Source of the DNA: Bacillus sp. Marseille-Q1617
Lineage (GTDB): Bacteria > Bacillota > Bacilli > Bacillales > Bacillaceae_B
Length of the DNA stretch: 64,000 nucleotides
Direction of reading: 5' to 3'
Assembly: GCF_903645295.1 (NCBI RefSeq)
Contig: NZ_CAHJXM010000001.1
Span: forward strand, 496,001-560,000
Under the pieces are notes generated by a model. It made no database searches and was not told where the DNA came from. It saw only the letters and a list, made by a program, of their open reading frames with translations. The position numbers were made by a program, and so were the translations under genes. Positions 15,680 to 25,200 of this stretch are shown here, in pieces. Each line of letters opens with the position of its first letter. Positions within the stretch are counted from its first letter, which is position 1.

Positions 15680-16600
15680 TCAACCTTTTGGACCATCCCT
15701 GAAATACTCCACCGTCTTCTCCAATCCTGCAATCAATTCATACTGAGGTTCCCATTTCAGAATGTCCAGCGCTTTCACGTTTGAGAGAAGGCTGTGCTTG
15801 ATGTCCCCATCACGGGTTCCCTGGTAGTCCGGTGTTCCGGTTGCATCGAGCTGGCTTGATAGCAGCGTATAAAGCAGGTTGATGGAGGTTTGTGTGTTCG
15901 TGCCGATGTTGATGATTTCGTTGTCTGCGTTGTCGATGGCGAGGAGATTGGCACGGGCGACGTCTTCGACATAGACAAAGTCGCGGGTCTGGGTGCCGTC
16001 TCCGTATATGACGGGGGTTTCACCGTTTAAAAGCTTTTCGATAAAGATGCTGATGACGCCGCCTTCACCGTCGGATCGCTGCCTCGGTCCATACACATTG
16101 GCGTAGCGCAGGATGGTGTAGGGGAGGCCGTAGCTTGTTCCGAACAGCTTGATGTAGGATTCGGATACTAATTTGGACGTACCGTAAAAGGAAATCGGAC
16201 TTGCGGCCGTTTCTTCGGTCAGGACTTCATCTGTGGTTCCATAGACCGCACTGGAAGAAGAGAAGATGAATTTCTTCACCCCGTACTTGACTGAGTATCC
16301 AAGCAGTTTGACGGTGCCGAGGACATTGACCGCTGCATCTTCTGCAGGGTTTTCCAGGGATTTTGCGACACTGACCTGTGCGGCAAGATGCATGACGATG
16401 TCCGGCTTTTCTTTTTTGAAAATCTTTTCGACTTTGTCGGATAATAGATTTCTGCGGTAGCATGTAACCCCGTCAGGCAGGTTTTTCTCACGCCCATTCG
16501 AGAAGTTGTCGAGAATGATCGGCGTGTGCCCTGCGGCGAGAAGGGTTTCAACGAGCTGGGATCCGATGAAACCGCCGCCGCCCGTGACTAGAATTTTCAT
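15680..16600 (-). CDS. NAD-dependent sugar epimerase/dehydratase (YtcB-like)
   Basis: 306-residue extended SDR enzyme of the UDP-glucose 4-epimerase/dehydratase class. It shows the Rossmann motif TGGGGFIGSQLV at residues 6-17, the SSSSAVYG serine loop and the YxxxK catalytic pair in FYGTSKLVSESY. DFVYVEDVARANLLAI is the usual late motif. It would interconvert a nucleotide sugar in the cytoplasm. It is last in a run of six leftward genes. B. subtilis has an analogous epimerase (YtcB) in the sigma-K-controlled ytd/ytc spore-polysaccharide operon next to cotS, so a role in spore-coat glycan synthesis is inferred. Confidence 0.85.
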   Translation of the reverse strand: MKILVTGGGGFIGSQLVETLLAAGHTPIILDNFSNGREKNLPDGVTCYRRNLLSDKVEKIFKKEKPDIVMHLAAQVSVAKSLENPAEDAAVNVLGTVKLLGYSVKYGVKKFIFSSSSAVYGTTDEVLTEETAASPISFYGTSKLVSESYIKLFGTSYGLPYTILRYANVYGPRQRSDGEGGVISIFIEKLLNGETPVIYGDGTQTRDFVYVEDVARANLLAIDNADNEIINIGTNTQTSINLLYTLLSSQLDATGTPDYQGTRDGDIKHSLLSNVKALDILKWEPQYELIAGLEKTVEYFRDGPKG

Positions 16601-16645
16601 AATCGATCATGAATCTGGTTGTTCTCCCTCATGATGAGTCTCCTT

Positions 16646-17926
16646 TCAATCTGTGTACATTTGATAGATTTGTTCGATTTTGCTCGTCATTACCTTGCTT
16701 GTTAAGTGCTGCCGGGCAAATGTTTCGGCCGCTTTTCCAAAAGCGTCCCGTTCTTCTTTATTGATGATGAAACGTTTAATCGCTTCGGCGAGCTCTTTTA
16801 CATTCCCGGGTTCACAGAGGAGGCCGGTTTCCCCGTGCCGGACCATCTCCGGTATGCCGCCGCATGTGGTCGAGATGACCGCCTGCCTTGAAAACATCGC
16901 CTCCATCACGGAAAGGGGGAAGTTATCATTGATGGTCGAGAGTACATAAATGTCTGACATCGACAGAATCTCAGGTATGTCATGGCGTTTTCCGAAGAAA
17001 ATGACGTTGTACAGTCCCAAATCTTCTGCTTGCTTCATAAGTGTCTTCTTCATGACCCCGTCCCCGACGATCCACACTTCCACATTGGTAAGATGTTCAC
17101 GGATCATGGCCAACGCTTCTAATAGAAATCCGTGACCTTTCCTCGGGGAAAGACGGGAGACGCTTGTGAGGATGATATTTTCATGGGTTCTTGGAGGAAT
17201 CGGTGTAAAGTCTATTCCTGTATGAACGGTAGTCATTTGTTCGTCCCTTGCACCAAAATCCTGCAGGTTCGGCCGGAAAGAATCGGCGATCATGACGATT
17301 TCGGCACTCGCGGAGATCCCTTCTTTTTCCAATCTCGTGAAATAGGCTTCTTCGATGGACCCTTTTTGCATCTTGTTGAATTTCAGCCTGCTTTTTGTAA
17401 AAAAGCCGTGCGGTGTAAAGAGCAGTGGTTTTTGGAGTGTTTGGTTGAGGTGGCCGAGTATGAAAATGGCAAATAGGTCCTGGGCATGGATGATATCGTA
17501 CTGATCAAGGTTTTTTTCTTTCAGGAACAGTTCGAATACATGCAGGAAGCTAAGGTTTTTGACGATTTTCTCATTCACGGTGCCATAGCGGCTGCGCATG
17601 AGGCTTCTCGCTTCATAGGCTGCCTGCGGAACCCATTTCTCAAGCTGGAGGGAAGACATCTGGTTTGGTGCGAAGACATCGACTTCATGTCCGAGCTGTT
17701 CAAATCCTTTTTGGATGGAGGTGATGTAATGTGACAAACCGCCTGTATGGGGGTATTGGAAGAAAGTGACGTATAAGATCTTCATTTTTTTCTTTCCACC
17801 CACCTTTGATTTCCGGCCGAATGGCTGAAGCGGGACCGGGTCCTCCAATCCCCGGTCGACTCCATAAAAATCATCCATGGCGGTCAGAAGAGACGGATGT
17901 ATGGCGAGAGGGGGCATTCTGCTCAA
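16646..17926 (-). CDS. GT4 glycosyltransferase with N-terminal extension
   Basis: 426 residues. The GT-B core begins at MKILYVTFFQYPHTGGLSHYI (about residue 48), and the donor-binding C-terminal half has SRLSPRKGHGFLLEAL and the EX7E region SVMEAMFSRQAVISTTCGGIPEMV. The first 47 residues are an extension with the motif AIHPSLLTAMDDFYGV and a basic linker; the paralogue at 20191-21537 has a matching extension. TTG 17926 lies eight bases after AAAGGA, and the shared extension supports this start over the internal ATG. It resembles CotSA/YtcC of Bacillus and probably adds sugars to a spore-surface polymer. Confidence 0.85.
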   Translation of the reverse strand: MSRMPPLAIHPSLLTAMDDFYGVDRGLEDPVPLQPFGRKSKVGGKKKMKILYVTFFQYPHTGGLSHYITSIQKGFEQLGHEVDVFAPNQMSSLQLEKWVPQAAYEARSLMRSRYGTVNEKIVKNLSFLHVFELFLKEKNLDQYDIIHAQDLFAIFILGHLNQTLQKPLLFTPHGFFTKSRLKFNKMQKGSIEEAYFTRLEKEGISASAEIVMIADSFRPNLQDFGARDEQMTTVHTGIDFTPIPPRTHENIILTSVSRLSPRKGHGFLLEALAMIREHLTNVEVWIVGDGVMKKTLMKQAEDLGLYNVIFFGKRHDIPEILSMSDIYVLSTINDNFPLSVMEAMFSRQAVISTTCGGIPEMVRHGETGLLCEPGNVKELAEAIKRFIINKEERDAFGKAAETFARQHLTSKVMTSKIEQIYQMYTD

Positions 17927-17948
17927 ATCGTTTCATCCTTTCAGGTGC

Positions 17949-19010
17949 CTACTTATAAATTCCGAGTTCGCTTCCCCAAGTGGCGATTCTATCTAAATGA
18001 TACGGAAGAAGTTCACCGCCGCGGTTCTCAAAGTACCGTCTGAACTGGGTGTGCAGACCTTTTTCCAGGGTGCGCTGCAGGTAGGCCATTTTGTACAGGT
18101 CCGTCGGGTTCGTTTTGAATGTAATTCCATGTTTCTTCATTTCATTTGTATACACTTCGACGGCATGTGTGCGGATTTCTTCAGCATTACCTTGCCAATC
18201 CTTGCGAAAGGCCAGTAAAATTTCGACCAGGACAATCATGTCAAACCAGACCGGGGAGTATTTGGCCGACTCCCAATCGATGAATTGAATCTCCCACGGT
18301 TCGTTTCTGCTTGCGTCTTTTGAGCAGATATTCTGCATATGAAGGTCTCCGTGGGTGATGGCAGAACCGCTTTGAAGCAATTCCGGGAAAAAGTCCGGAC
18401 CTTTGCTGTAAATGGTTTTTAATGCTTTGTAATGCGGCTTGATGAGGTCTTTCAATTGTTTATCCTTCTTGGCCTGTTCCAGGAAGCTCATGGTGTTCGT
18501 AGTGAATTTTTCCCTGTCTTCCTTCATTTTGTCCGAATCGTATAGCGGGAACCAGGATTTGAATGTATCCTTTTCGTTCCTGAATCGGTCTTCGAAGGTG
18601 TGGGCATGGAGTTTTGCCAGGGTAGGGATGATGTAATCAAAATGCTTTGGTGTAAAGGTCAGCTGTCCCCGGATCTGCCGGACGAATTCCATGAACACCC
18701 ACGTATCACTTCCATGTTTCGCCATCAGGTAGATTTCGGGAAGGAATTCTTTCAAAAAAGGATAGGCTCTGCCGTAGACATTGATCTCGACTTCATTTTT
18801 ATATTTGGTTGAATGGTAGATTTTAAAAATGATGGGGAAGGATGTTGATAGACTCTCAAGTTCCATTTGATAGATGCTGCTCCGTTTTGTCGATTTCAGG
18901 TTTTGAATGGATGTTTCTTTGATCGTTACCTTTTTACCGAGGGAAGCAGAGAGCTTCCCCTCAATATCATTTTTCTTGAAAATGGAATATAATTCCTTTG
19001 GTGTGTGCAA
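17949..19010 (-). CDS. CotS-like spore coat kinase (APH fold)
   Basis: 353 residues, nearly the length of B. subtilis CotS (351). It has the aminoglycoside-phosphotransferase/choline-kinase fold: a conserved lysine in FPIIFKIYH, the catalytic loop ITHGDLHMQNIC near residue 228, and the metal-binding FIDWESAKYSPVWFDMIVL. The HGDLH and ID residues are intact, so it is probably an active small-molecule or sugar kinase. The TTG start is nine bases after AAGGAG. It sits between a glycosyltransferase and an ATP-grasp gene, mirroring the cotSA-cotS pairing. Confidence 0.75.
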   Translation of the reverse strand: MHTPKELYSIFKKNDIEGKLSASLGKKVTIKETSIQNLKSTKRSSIYQMELESLSTSFPIIFKIYHSTKYKNEVEINVYGRAYPFLKEFLPEIYLMAKHGSDTWVFMEFVRQIRGQLTFTPKHFDYIIPTLAKLHAHTFEDRFRNEKDTFKSWFPLYDSDKMKEDREKFTTNTMSFLEQAKKDKQLKDLIKPHYKALKTIYSKGPDFFPELLQSGSAITHGDLHMQNICSKDASRNEPWEIQFIDWESAKYSPVWFDMIVLVEILLAFRKDWQGNAEEIRTHAVEVYTNEMKKHGITFKTNPTDLYKMAYLQRTLEKGLHTQFRRYFENRGGELLPYHLDRIATWGSELGIYK

Positions 19011-19016
19011 ACACGA

Positions 19017-20189
19017 TCACTCCTTTCGTTTTCTTTTCCACGCATTCCATAAATGCGATGTGGTGCTCCGGATGAAGGGCATCGGGTCGTCTAAAGCGAG
19101 GAGGGCGAATACTTTCTTTCCTTTGAAACCTCTCAGAAAGTCCCTCCAGGTCATTTCCCCAGTCCTGCGCTTTTCCAAAAAGGTAAGGAAATAGCGGACA
19201 AGGTAGATCCACTGGACACCATCGATCTGCTCCAGCTGCGGAACGGGGTTCTCCCCGGTGAGGTAGAGATAGTACGTATAGGCAAAATCGACGCCGGAAT
19301 GACCTGTCAAACTATGAGTGAGCCAGAAGCGGGGGTTGATTTCAATAAGCTTATACTGACCGTCCCGAGGATCCTTCTTGTATTCAATCATGTTGACGCC
19401 CTTTAATCCGAGCTCTTTCAAAAGCGGCACACCAAGATCCACAAGCTCCGGGATCCGCTTGCTCACGATATGTGCGCCCGTTCCGAATTCCGCAGGGAAC
19501 TGATGATTCTTCTGAAGGGTAAAGAGGGTCAGCAGCTTCATATCGTCGTCGAAAAAGGTGGCCACTTTATAAAAGCTTTGGTTATCGCCCGGGATCAGCT
19601 CCTGGATAATCAATTCCCCATATTTGCTGTAAATCGGAAAGACTTTCTTTAATTGATTGGCGTCCTGGATTTTGATGGCTTTCTTATTGATGTGTTTTCT
19701 GAATTCATGGCCGAACACCGGCTTCAGTATGCAGGGGAATTCAAGCTCTGAAATGGCTTCATCAAGCTGGTCATCCGTTTCTACGAAAAAGGTTTTCGCC
19801 GTCGGAATCGAATACTTCAAGGCAAGGTCATACGTTTTCTTTTTATCCAACAAATCCTCAATCATAGAATGTTCGGGATAGAGAAACAGGTAATACTCCG
19901 ATAATTCTTCCCGGTAGGTCGAGATGAACACGACGTAATCATCCGCCCCTGCATAAAGCACCGGTTTTTGGTCAAATTTCATCGCCACTCCCTTTAAAAA
20001 AGAGAGCAGCGCTTTTTGCTGTGTCAAGGGACTTGGACATACAGCGCAGGATGCGAGTCTTGATTTCCCTTTTGAATAAGGACCTGCTGTGTCATATGCG
20101 TATACCTCGATCCCTTTCCTGGCAAGGGCATGGATGATGCCCACACCATTGGCACTTAAATCGAGTACAACGGCTGGGTGTGATGGCAT
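19017..20189 (-). CDS. ATP-grasp enzyme (carboxylate-amine ligase type)
   Basis: 390 residues. The N-terminal Rossmann-like part opens with AVVLDLSANGVGIIHALARKGIEVYAYD. The ATP-grasp fold follows with FPCILKPVFGHEF (ATP lysine), GELIIQELIPGDNQSFYKVATFF, and the metal-binding IEINPRFWLTHSLTGHSGVDF near residue 305. It should join a carboxylate to an amine at the cost of ATP. In a glycan operon this suggests amidation of a sugar acid or addition of an amino acid. It is packed between the glycosyltransferase (1-base gap) and the kinase (6-base gap). Confidence 0.8.
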   Translation of the reverse strand: MPSHPAVVLDLSANGVGIIHALARKGIEVYAYDTAGPYSKGKSRLASCAVCPSPLTQQKALLSFLKGVAMKFDQKPVLYAGADDYVVFISTYREELSEYYLFLYPEHSMIEDLLDKKKTYDLALKYSIPTAKTFFVETDDQLDEAISELEFPCILKPVFGHEFRKHINKKAIKIQDANQLKKVFPIYSKYGELIIQELIPGDNQSFYKVATFFDDDMKLLTLFTLQKNHQFPAEFGTGAHIVSKRIPELVDLGVPLLKELGLKGVNMIEYKKDPRDGQYKLIEINPRFWLTHSLTGHSGVDFAYTYYLYLTGENPVPQLEQIDGVQWIYLVRYFLTFLEKRRTGEMTWRDFLRGFKGKKVFALLALDDPMPFIRSTTSHLWNAWKRKRKE

Positions 20190-20190
20190 A

Positions 20191-21537
20191 TCAGTGTCCC
20201 CCCGTGGTTAATAAATGTTGATAGATGTGTTCGATCTTCTGCACCATCGCTTCGCGAGTGAGGTGGGTCTTGGCATATCGGGAAGCATTTTCTCCAAGCT
20301 GGCTTCTTAAGGCACCGTTTACAATTAATTGCTTCAGCTGTGTCGCGAGCTGAGTGACATTGCCGGGCTGAACGATGAGGCCGGTTTCATTATGATGAAC
20401 GATTTCAGTGATTCCTCCGCAATCGGTCGTCAGGATTGCCGTCCCGCTGTGCATGGCTTCAATGATTGAAATCGGGAGGTTATCATTGACGGTCGGCAGG
20501 ACAAAGATATCGGTCTTGCTTAAAATGGCCGGTACATCATCCCGTTTTCCGAGGAACGTCACATTTGTGAGCCGCAGTTCCTTCACCTGTGCTTCGAGTG
20601 CTTCACGCATTTCACCATCACCGACGATTTGCACTTCCACACTCTGATTCAACGATTTTAATTTTGATAGAGCCAGAAATAAATCGGTATGACCTTTTCT
20701 CGGCCCCAATCTGGCCACACAGGATATGACGACCTTTCCACTTTTGCCCTTGCGTGAAACAGGAGAGAAATCGATTCCTGTATTGACCGTTGTCATTTTA
20801 GAGGAGCGCGCCCCAAGCTGGCTGAGCGGTTCGCGGAATGAGTCGCTCAGGATGACCATATGGGTTGCATAATCAATGGCTTTTTTCTCGATTTCCAGGT
20901 AGTAGGCTTCTTCTTCGCTCGTGATCCGGTTGAATTTAACCCGGCTGAAGGTGAACATTCCGTGCGGAGTGAATAAGAGCGGCTTGCCTAGGTCTTCATT
21001 GAGTCTTCCCAATATATTGGCAGTGAAGAGATCCTGGGCATGAAGGATATCGTATTTCTCGAGCTTGACCGACTCCAGCATCTGTTCGTAAATATAGAGG
21101 AGACGGCAGCTTTGGATGATTTTGCTGGTGTAGGAGCCGTACCGGTTCTGGAACAAGGTCTTCAGCTGCGGTACGACAGCTTCCCGCAGTGCTTCCACTC
21201 TGACCGCTGAAAACTGATTTGGGGAGATGACGTCCACTTTATGTCCCAACCCCTTTAGTCCTGCTTTCAAGGTAGTGATATAGTTTGATAGTCCGCCGGT
21301 GTGGGGATAATCCCAGAATGTGGCGATGAGAATCGATAGTTTCTTTCCTGGTTTACTTTTCTTCTTTTTTGATTTATCCTTTTTGTCTTTCTTTTTCCGT
21401 TTGGAATCCTTGTCCTTAACCTTGCCCTTATCCTTGCCCGTACTCGTCTTTTTCAGAGTGACGGGTTTGGCCTTGACTCCATAATATTTGTCTAAGGCAG
21501 TAATGACGTAAGGATAAGGAAAATGCATTTCATTCAT
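20191..21537 (-). CDS. GT4 glycosyltransferase with lysine-rich N-terminal linker
   Basis: 448 residues, paralogous to the 16646-17926 enzyme. The GT-B core starts near residue 68 with KLSILIATFWDYPHTGGLSNYI. The donor site contains ARLGPRKGHTDLFLAL and SIIEAMHSGTAILTTDCGGITEIV. Residues 1-24 contain PYPYVITALDKYYGVKA, similar to the tag on the paralogue. Residues 27-67 form an extremely lysine-rich linker that could bind acidic polymers. The start codon overlaps the stop of the deacetylase (ATGA), so the two are translationally coupled. Confidence 0.85.
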   Translation of the reverse strand: MNEMHFPYPYVITALDKYYGVKAKPVTLKKTSTGKDKGKVKDKDSKRKKKDKKDKSKKKKSKPGKKLSILIATFWDYPHTGGLSNYITTLKAGLKGLGHKVDVISPNQFSAVRVEALREAVVPQLKTLFQNRYGSYTSKIIQSCRLLYIYEQMLESVKLEKYDILHAQDLFTANILGRLNEDLGKPLLFTPHGMFTFSRVKFNRITSEEEAYYLEIEKKAIDYATHMVILSDSFREPLSQLGARSSKMTTVNTGIDFSPVSRKGKSGKVVISCVARLGPRKGHTDLFLALSKLKSLNQSVEVQIVGDGEMREALEAQVKELRLTNVTFLGKRDDVPAILSKTDIFVLPTVNDNLPISIIEAMHSGTAILTTDCGGITEIVHHNETGLIVQPGNVTQLATQLKQLIVNGALRSQLGENASRYAKTHLTREAMVQKIEHIYQHLLTTGGH

Positions 21538-22199
21538 ATCCAGACCCTCCTGATGACTTCGAATGCTTCGGCATACGGCACCCCGACCGTCATGCCCCTT
21601 ACGCTTGCCAAATGCCTGACTCCCTCATAGGAACGAGGATGTGGAAAGTCCCTCATTTCAACATCATAGTGTTTTAAGGAAGCAATTTTTTCTTCAATCG
21701 TTGATGACACATCAACATAATAGTTCGGTTTAAATTGCTTATCATTTGTTTGGGTGTTCCATTCACTCGAGGATACGGTTTCAAACGTGATCAATTCAAT
21801 CGGCTGAGCATTCGGTACCGGACGGACAGCTGTCAGTACGGCTTGAAACGTAATCTGATGATCGCGGTTCACATCCCCATAGTGATGTGTAAAAATTTTA
21901 GCAGGCTGATAGATATTGATTAGTTTCTCAATTTCTTTGGTGAAAAGATGAAGCGGCATCATTTCAAGCTCAAGATTCGGATGCTCAAGGAAAATCACTT
22001 CTTTGATGCCTATTTCTTTGTTTGCTTTTCGAGCAAGTTTCTGAATATGATGGGCCTCTTCTTTTCGTCCGTTTGCTGTAATGATCGAGATGACTCTATT
22101 GCCTTGATCTACTAGTCTTTTAAGTGTGCCTGCCGTACCTAGCAGTTCATCATCTGGATGTGCAGCTATGACCAATACAGTTTCTTTCATTTCATTCAC
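21534..22199 (-). CDS. PIG-L/LmbE family deacetylase
   Basis: 221 residues of the zinc-dependent PIG-L (LmbE) family, which removes acetyl from N-acetylglucosamine-type substrates. The zinc motif AHPDDELLGTAGTLKRL is at residues 13-29 and the third ligand block FTHHYGDVNRDHQITFQAVLTAVRP is near residue 104. It is first of six tightly packed leftward genes and follows a sigma-K-like promoter. Among spore-surface genes it could deacetylate an amino sugar in the glycan. The start ATG is next to GGGGTG. Confidence 0.88.
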   Translation of the reverse strand: MNEMKETVLVIAAHPDDELLGTAGTLKRLVDQGNRVISIITANGRKEEAHHIQKLARKANKEIGIKEVIFLEHPNLELEMMPLHLFTKEIEKLINIYQPAKIFTHHYGDVNRDHQITFQAVLTAVRPVPNAQPIELITFETVSSSEWNTQTNDKQFKPNYYVDVSSTIEEKIASLKHYDVEMRDFPHPRSYEGVRHLASVRGMTVGVPYAEAFEVIRRVWI

Positions 22200-22221
22200 C
22201 CCATTCTAATCTCTATTACCT

Positions 22222-22246
22222 TAGTATATGTAGCTTGTAATATAGT
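22222..22246 (-). promoter_or_regulatory. Sigma-K-like promoter for the spore glycan operon
   Basis: On the minus strand CATATACTA at 22222-22230 matches the sigma-K -10 consensus CATAnnnTA exactly, with an AC dinucleotide (-35 type) 14 bases upstream. It lies 23 bases before the deacetylase start. The exact -10 match is seen; use by sigma-K is inferred. Confidence 0.5.
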
Positions 22247-22250
22247 CGAA

Positions 22251-22283
22251 ACAGACATTAGCACAGGGCAAATGTCTGTTTCT
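22251..22283. repeat. 11-bp inverted repeat after the acidic-protein gene
   Basis: AAACAGACATT and AATGTCTGTTT flank a 10-base loop; there is no clear T-run, but its place between the 1210-aa gene and the glycan operon suggests attenuation or mRNA protection. Confidence 0.5.
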
Positions 22284-22289
22284 CCCGTC

Positions 22290-25200
22290 TCATTTTTTTC
22301 TTTTCTTTTGAGCTATACTGATGCCGCCGCTGATGACTTGCAGTCTTACATATCCATCTCCATCGATCCAAATGAAGAAGTCACGGCCGGCTGCTAAAAA
22401 CGTTCCCTGTTTATCAAGCAGCTTACTGCCTGCATACACATTGATCTTGTCACCGAGTGTGAAATGTTTATTCAAGATCGTGGTATACGATTCTTCAACT
22501 ACCTCGTCGTTGGCTGCTGGAGACACTGTTTCCCCTGCATTTTCTTTACCTTCTGATTCGGAGCTATGAGTTGAATCGGTGGTTTTGTTTTTATGATTGC
22601 TAGGTTGGGCTGGGGCTTTTTCCTGAGTTTCTGCCGGTTGAACCGGTGTGCTCGAGTGGACGGCGGCATCTTGTGCCGGGGTAACGTCCGGCTCCTCTTC
22701 AGTAATTTCTTCAATCCGTTCTTTGTGAGCAACGGATGGACTGTCACCGTCTAATTCCTCGTCATCGTTTTTGGTGATGGTTTCTTCTTGTTTTGGTTGT
22801 TCCGTTGAGTCAACAACTAATTCTGCCGTCTGAACGGATGGAGTATCCTCGTTCTGACTTTCATCTTCGAAGATCAGGTTTTCTTCTTGGAATTCTGCAT
22901 CAGTCCTATCGGATTCTTCCACTTCGTCAGGTGTAATGGCCGCTGGAGGAAGATCCTGTTCTAGTGCGGTGATTGTGCTCATTTCAGTTTCACCAGGAGT
23001 AGGATCCGCCGTTTCTTCTGTGTCAGCTGAAGCGTCAGGATGGTTGAATTCCAAGTCTGACTCCACGCTTGAATCTGTTTCTTCCTGTGTGTGTTGATCA
23101 GCAGGTTCGTCTTCTTCGTCTTCAGCAGGTTCAGCTGCAACTTCTTCTTCATACTGGACAGATGGAGTACCCTCGATATGGTTATCAGATTCCTCTTCAA
23201 TGAGTGTTTTTTCCTCTGAGATGCTTTCAAGCGCTGTATCGGATTCTTCTTCATCCTGAATGATGCTGTCTGATGAGAAGTCCTGTTCAAATTCAATGGC
23301 CGTGTCCGTTTCAATCTCAACAGGTAGGTGACCCTCCGTTTCTTCTGTATCATCTGAAGTGTCAGGATCGATGAATTCCAATTCTGATTCCTCGCTGCTG
23401 TCTGTTTCTTCCTGAGTGTGCTGGTCAACAGGTTCAGCTACAACAGGTTCTTCATATTGGACGAATGGAGTATCTTCGATATGGTAATCGGATCCCTCTT
23501 TAATGATTGTTTTTTCCTTTGAGATGCGTTCAAGCGTCGTATCGGATTCTTCCTCTTCATCCGAAGTACTGTTGTCTGCTGAAAGATCTTGCTCGAAATC
23601 AATGGCCGTATCCGTTTCAACGGGGTGGTGATCCTCCGTTTCAGCTGAAATGCCAGGGTGGATGAATTCCAATTCTGATTCCTCGCTGCTGTCTGTTTCT
23701 TCCAGAGTGTGTTGATCAGCAGGTTCACCATCAATCGTTTCTTCATGCTGGACGGATGGAGTATCTTCGATATGGTTATCGAATTCCTCTTCAATGATTG
23801 TTTTTTCCTCTGAGATGCGTTCAAGCGTCGTATCGGATTCTTCCTCTTCATCCGAAGTACTGTTGTCTGATGAAAAATCTTGCTCGAAATCACTGACCGT
23901 ATCCGTTTCAACGGGGAGGTGATCCTCCGTTTCAGTTGAAATGTCAGGATGGATGAATTCCAATTCTGATTCCTCGCTTCGGTCTGTTTCTTCTGATAGA
24001 TGGTGATCTGCTGAGTCTTCAACTATTTCTTCCATCTGATTGGATGAAGTATCTTCGCTCAGGCTATCAAACCCTAGATCAGGGTCCATTTTTTCTTCAG
24101 AAACAACCTCAGGTGATGATTCAGGTTCTTCGTTTTCTTCGATTGGAGGGATGAATTCCAAGTAGGATTCCTGGCTTCTCTCTGTTTTTTCTGGAGAAGG
24201 TTGAACCGCTGAATCGCCAACCGTTTCTTCCGTCTGAACGGATAAAGTATCTTGGATCAGGCTGCCGGATTCGTAATTAGAGACTATTTTTTCTTCAGGA
24301 ATTTCCTCAATGACTGGTTCAACTATCTCGATTTCTTCACCTGTGGTGCCGTCTTGCTCATAATCGGTAGTATTTGTTTCTGTTTCAGCAGTGTGGTCAT
24401 CCAATGATTCTTCCTGCTCTTGAATTGTGTCAATAGGAAGGGTGTCGAAGTGATCTTCTTGACCGGCGGGGGTTTCTTCCTGGAAATCATCAACTTTAGG
24501 TCCTGCTTCTTTCTTGTCAGGGGATGCCGCACCATTGTGCAGGCGGTCAGATTCATCTGCAAGTGGATCGTCTGCTTCTTCTTCCATGATAGAGTGGTCA
24601 ATTACTTCCTCCGTGTCAATTAATGCTTCGCCCCTGTTTAGGTCGTCTGATTGCCCATCTGGTTCTTCAACCAATTCATCTTCTAGAGGGCTGTATGCTA
24701 ATTCTTCCGTTCCATCGGTAAGACTTTTATATTCATTCGTAACTTCCGATTCTTCAAAAGTGACTTCATCTATAAAATGATCAACAGGTTCCACCGTTCC
24801 GGTTGATGGAATGTTGTCTTCATGATAGCTCTCATATACAATCCCCGCGTCATCCCGCATGATTTCTTCAGTAGTCTCATCGGCCTCTGTTAATACACCA
24901 TCTAAAATGTCATCTGGAATGATGGCATTCTCGTGTTCATGTATACCATCCAAATCGGTATCTAAAGAATGATACCCTGCTGTTTCAACATATTCAGCTG
25001 TTGTATAAGGCTCATCGGAGACGTGATCGAATTCGGCAGTGAGCTCTGATTCCTCTGCGTTTTGTTCTGAGTCAACGGTTTCGTTATGGACTGGATCTTC
25101 AATGAGCGTGTCGTAATCATCTGCTTCTAATTCCGGCTCTGGAGACTCTGGGATTATTGGTTCATCGTTTTCGGGTGTGTCTTCCTCCAGTGGGACAAAG

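Noticed and set aside
22499..24601. Long alternative-frame ORFs inside the 1210-aa gene
   Set aside because: Low-complexity GAA/GAT/TCT codons open other frames; these are rich in K, R and T with no RBS or domain.
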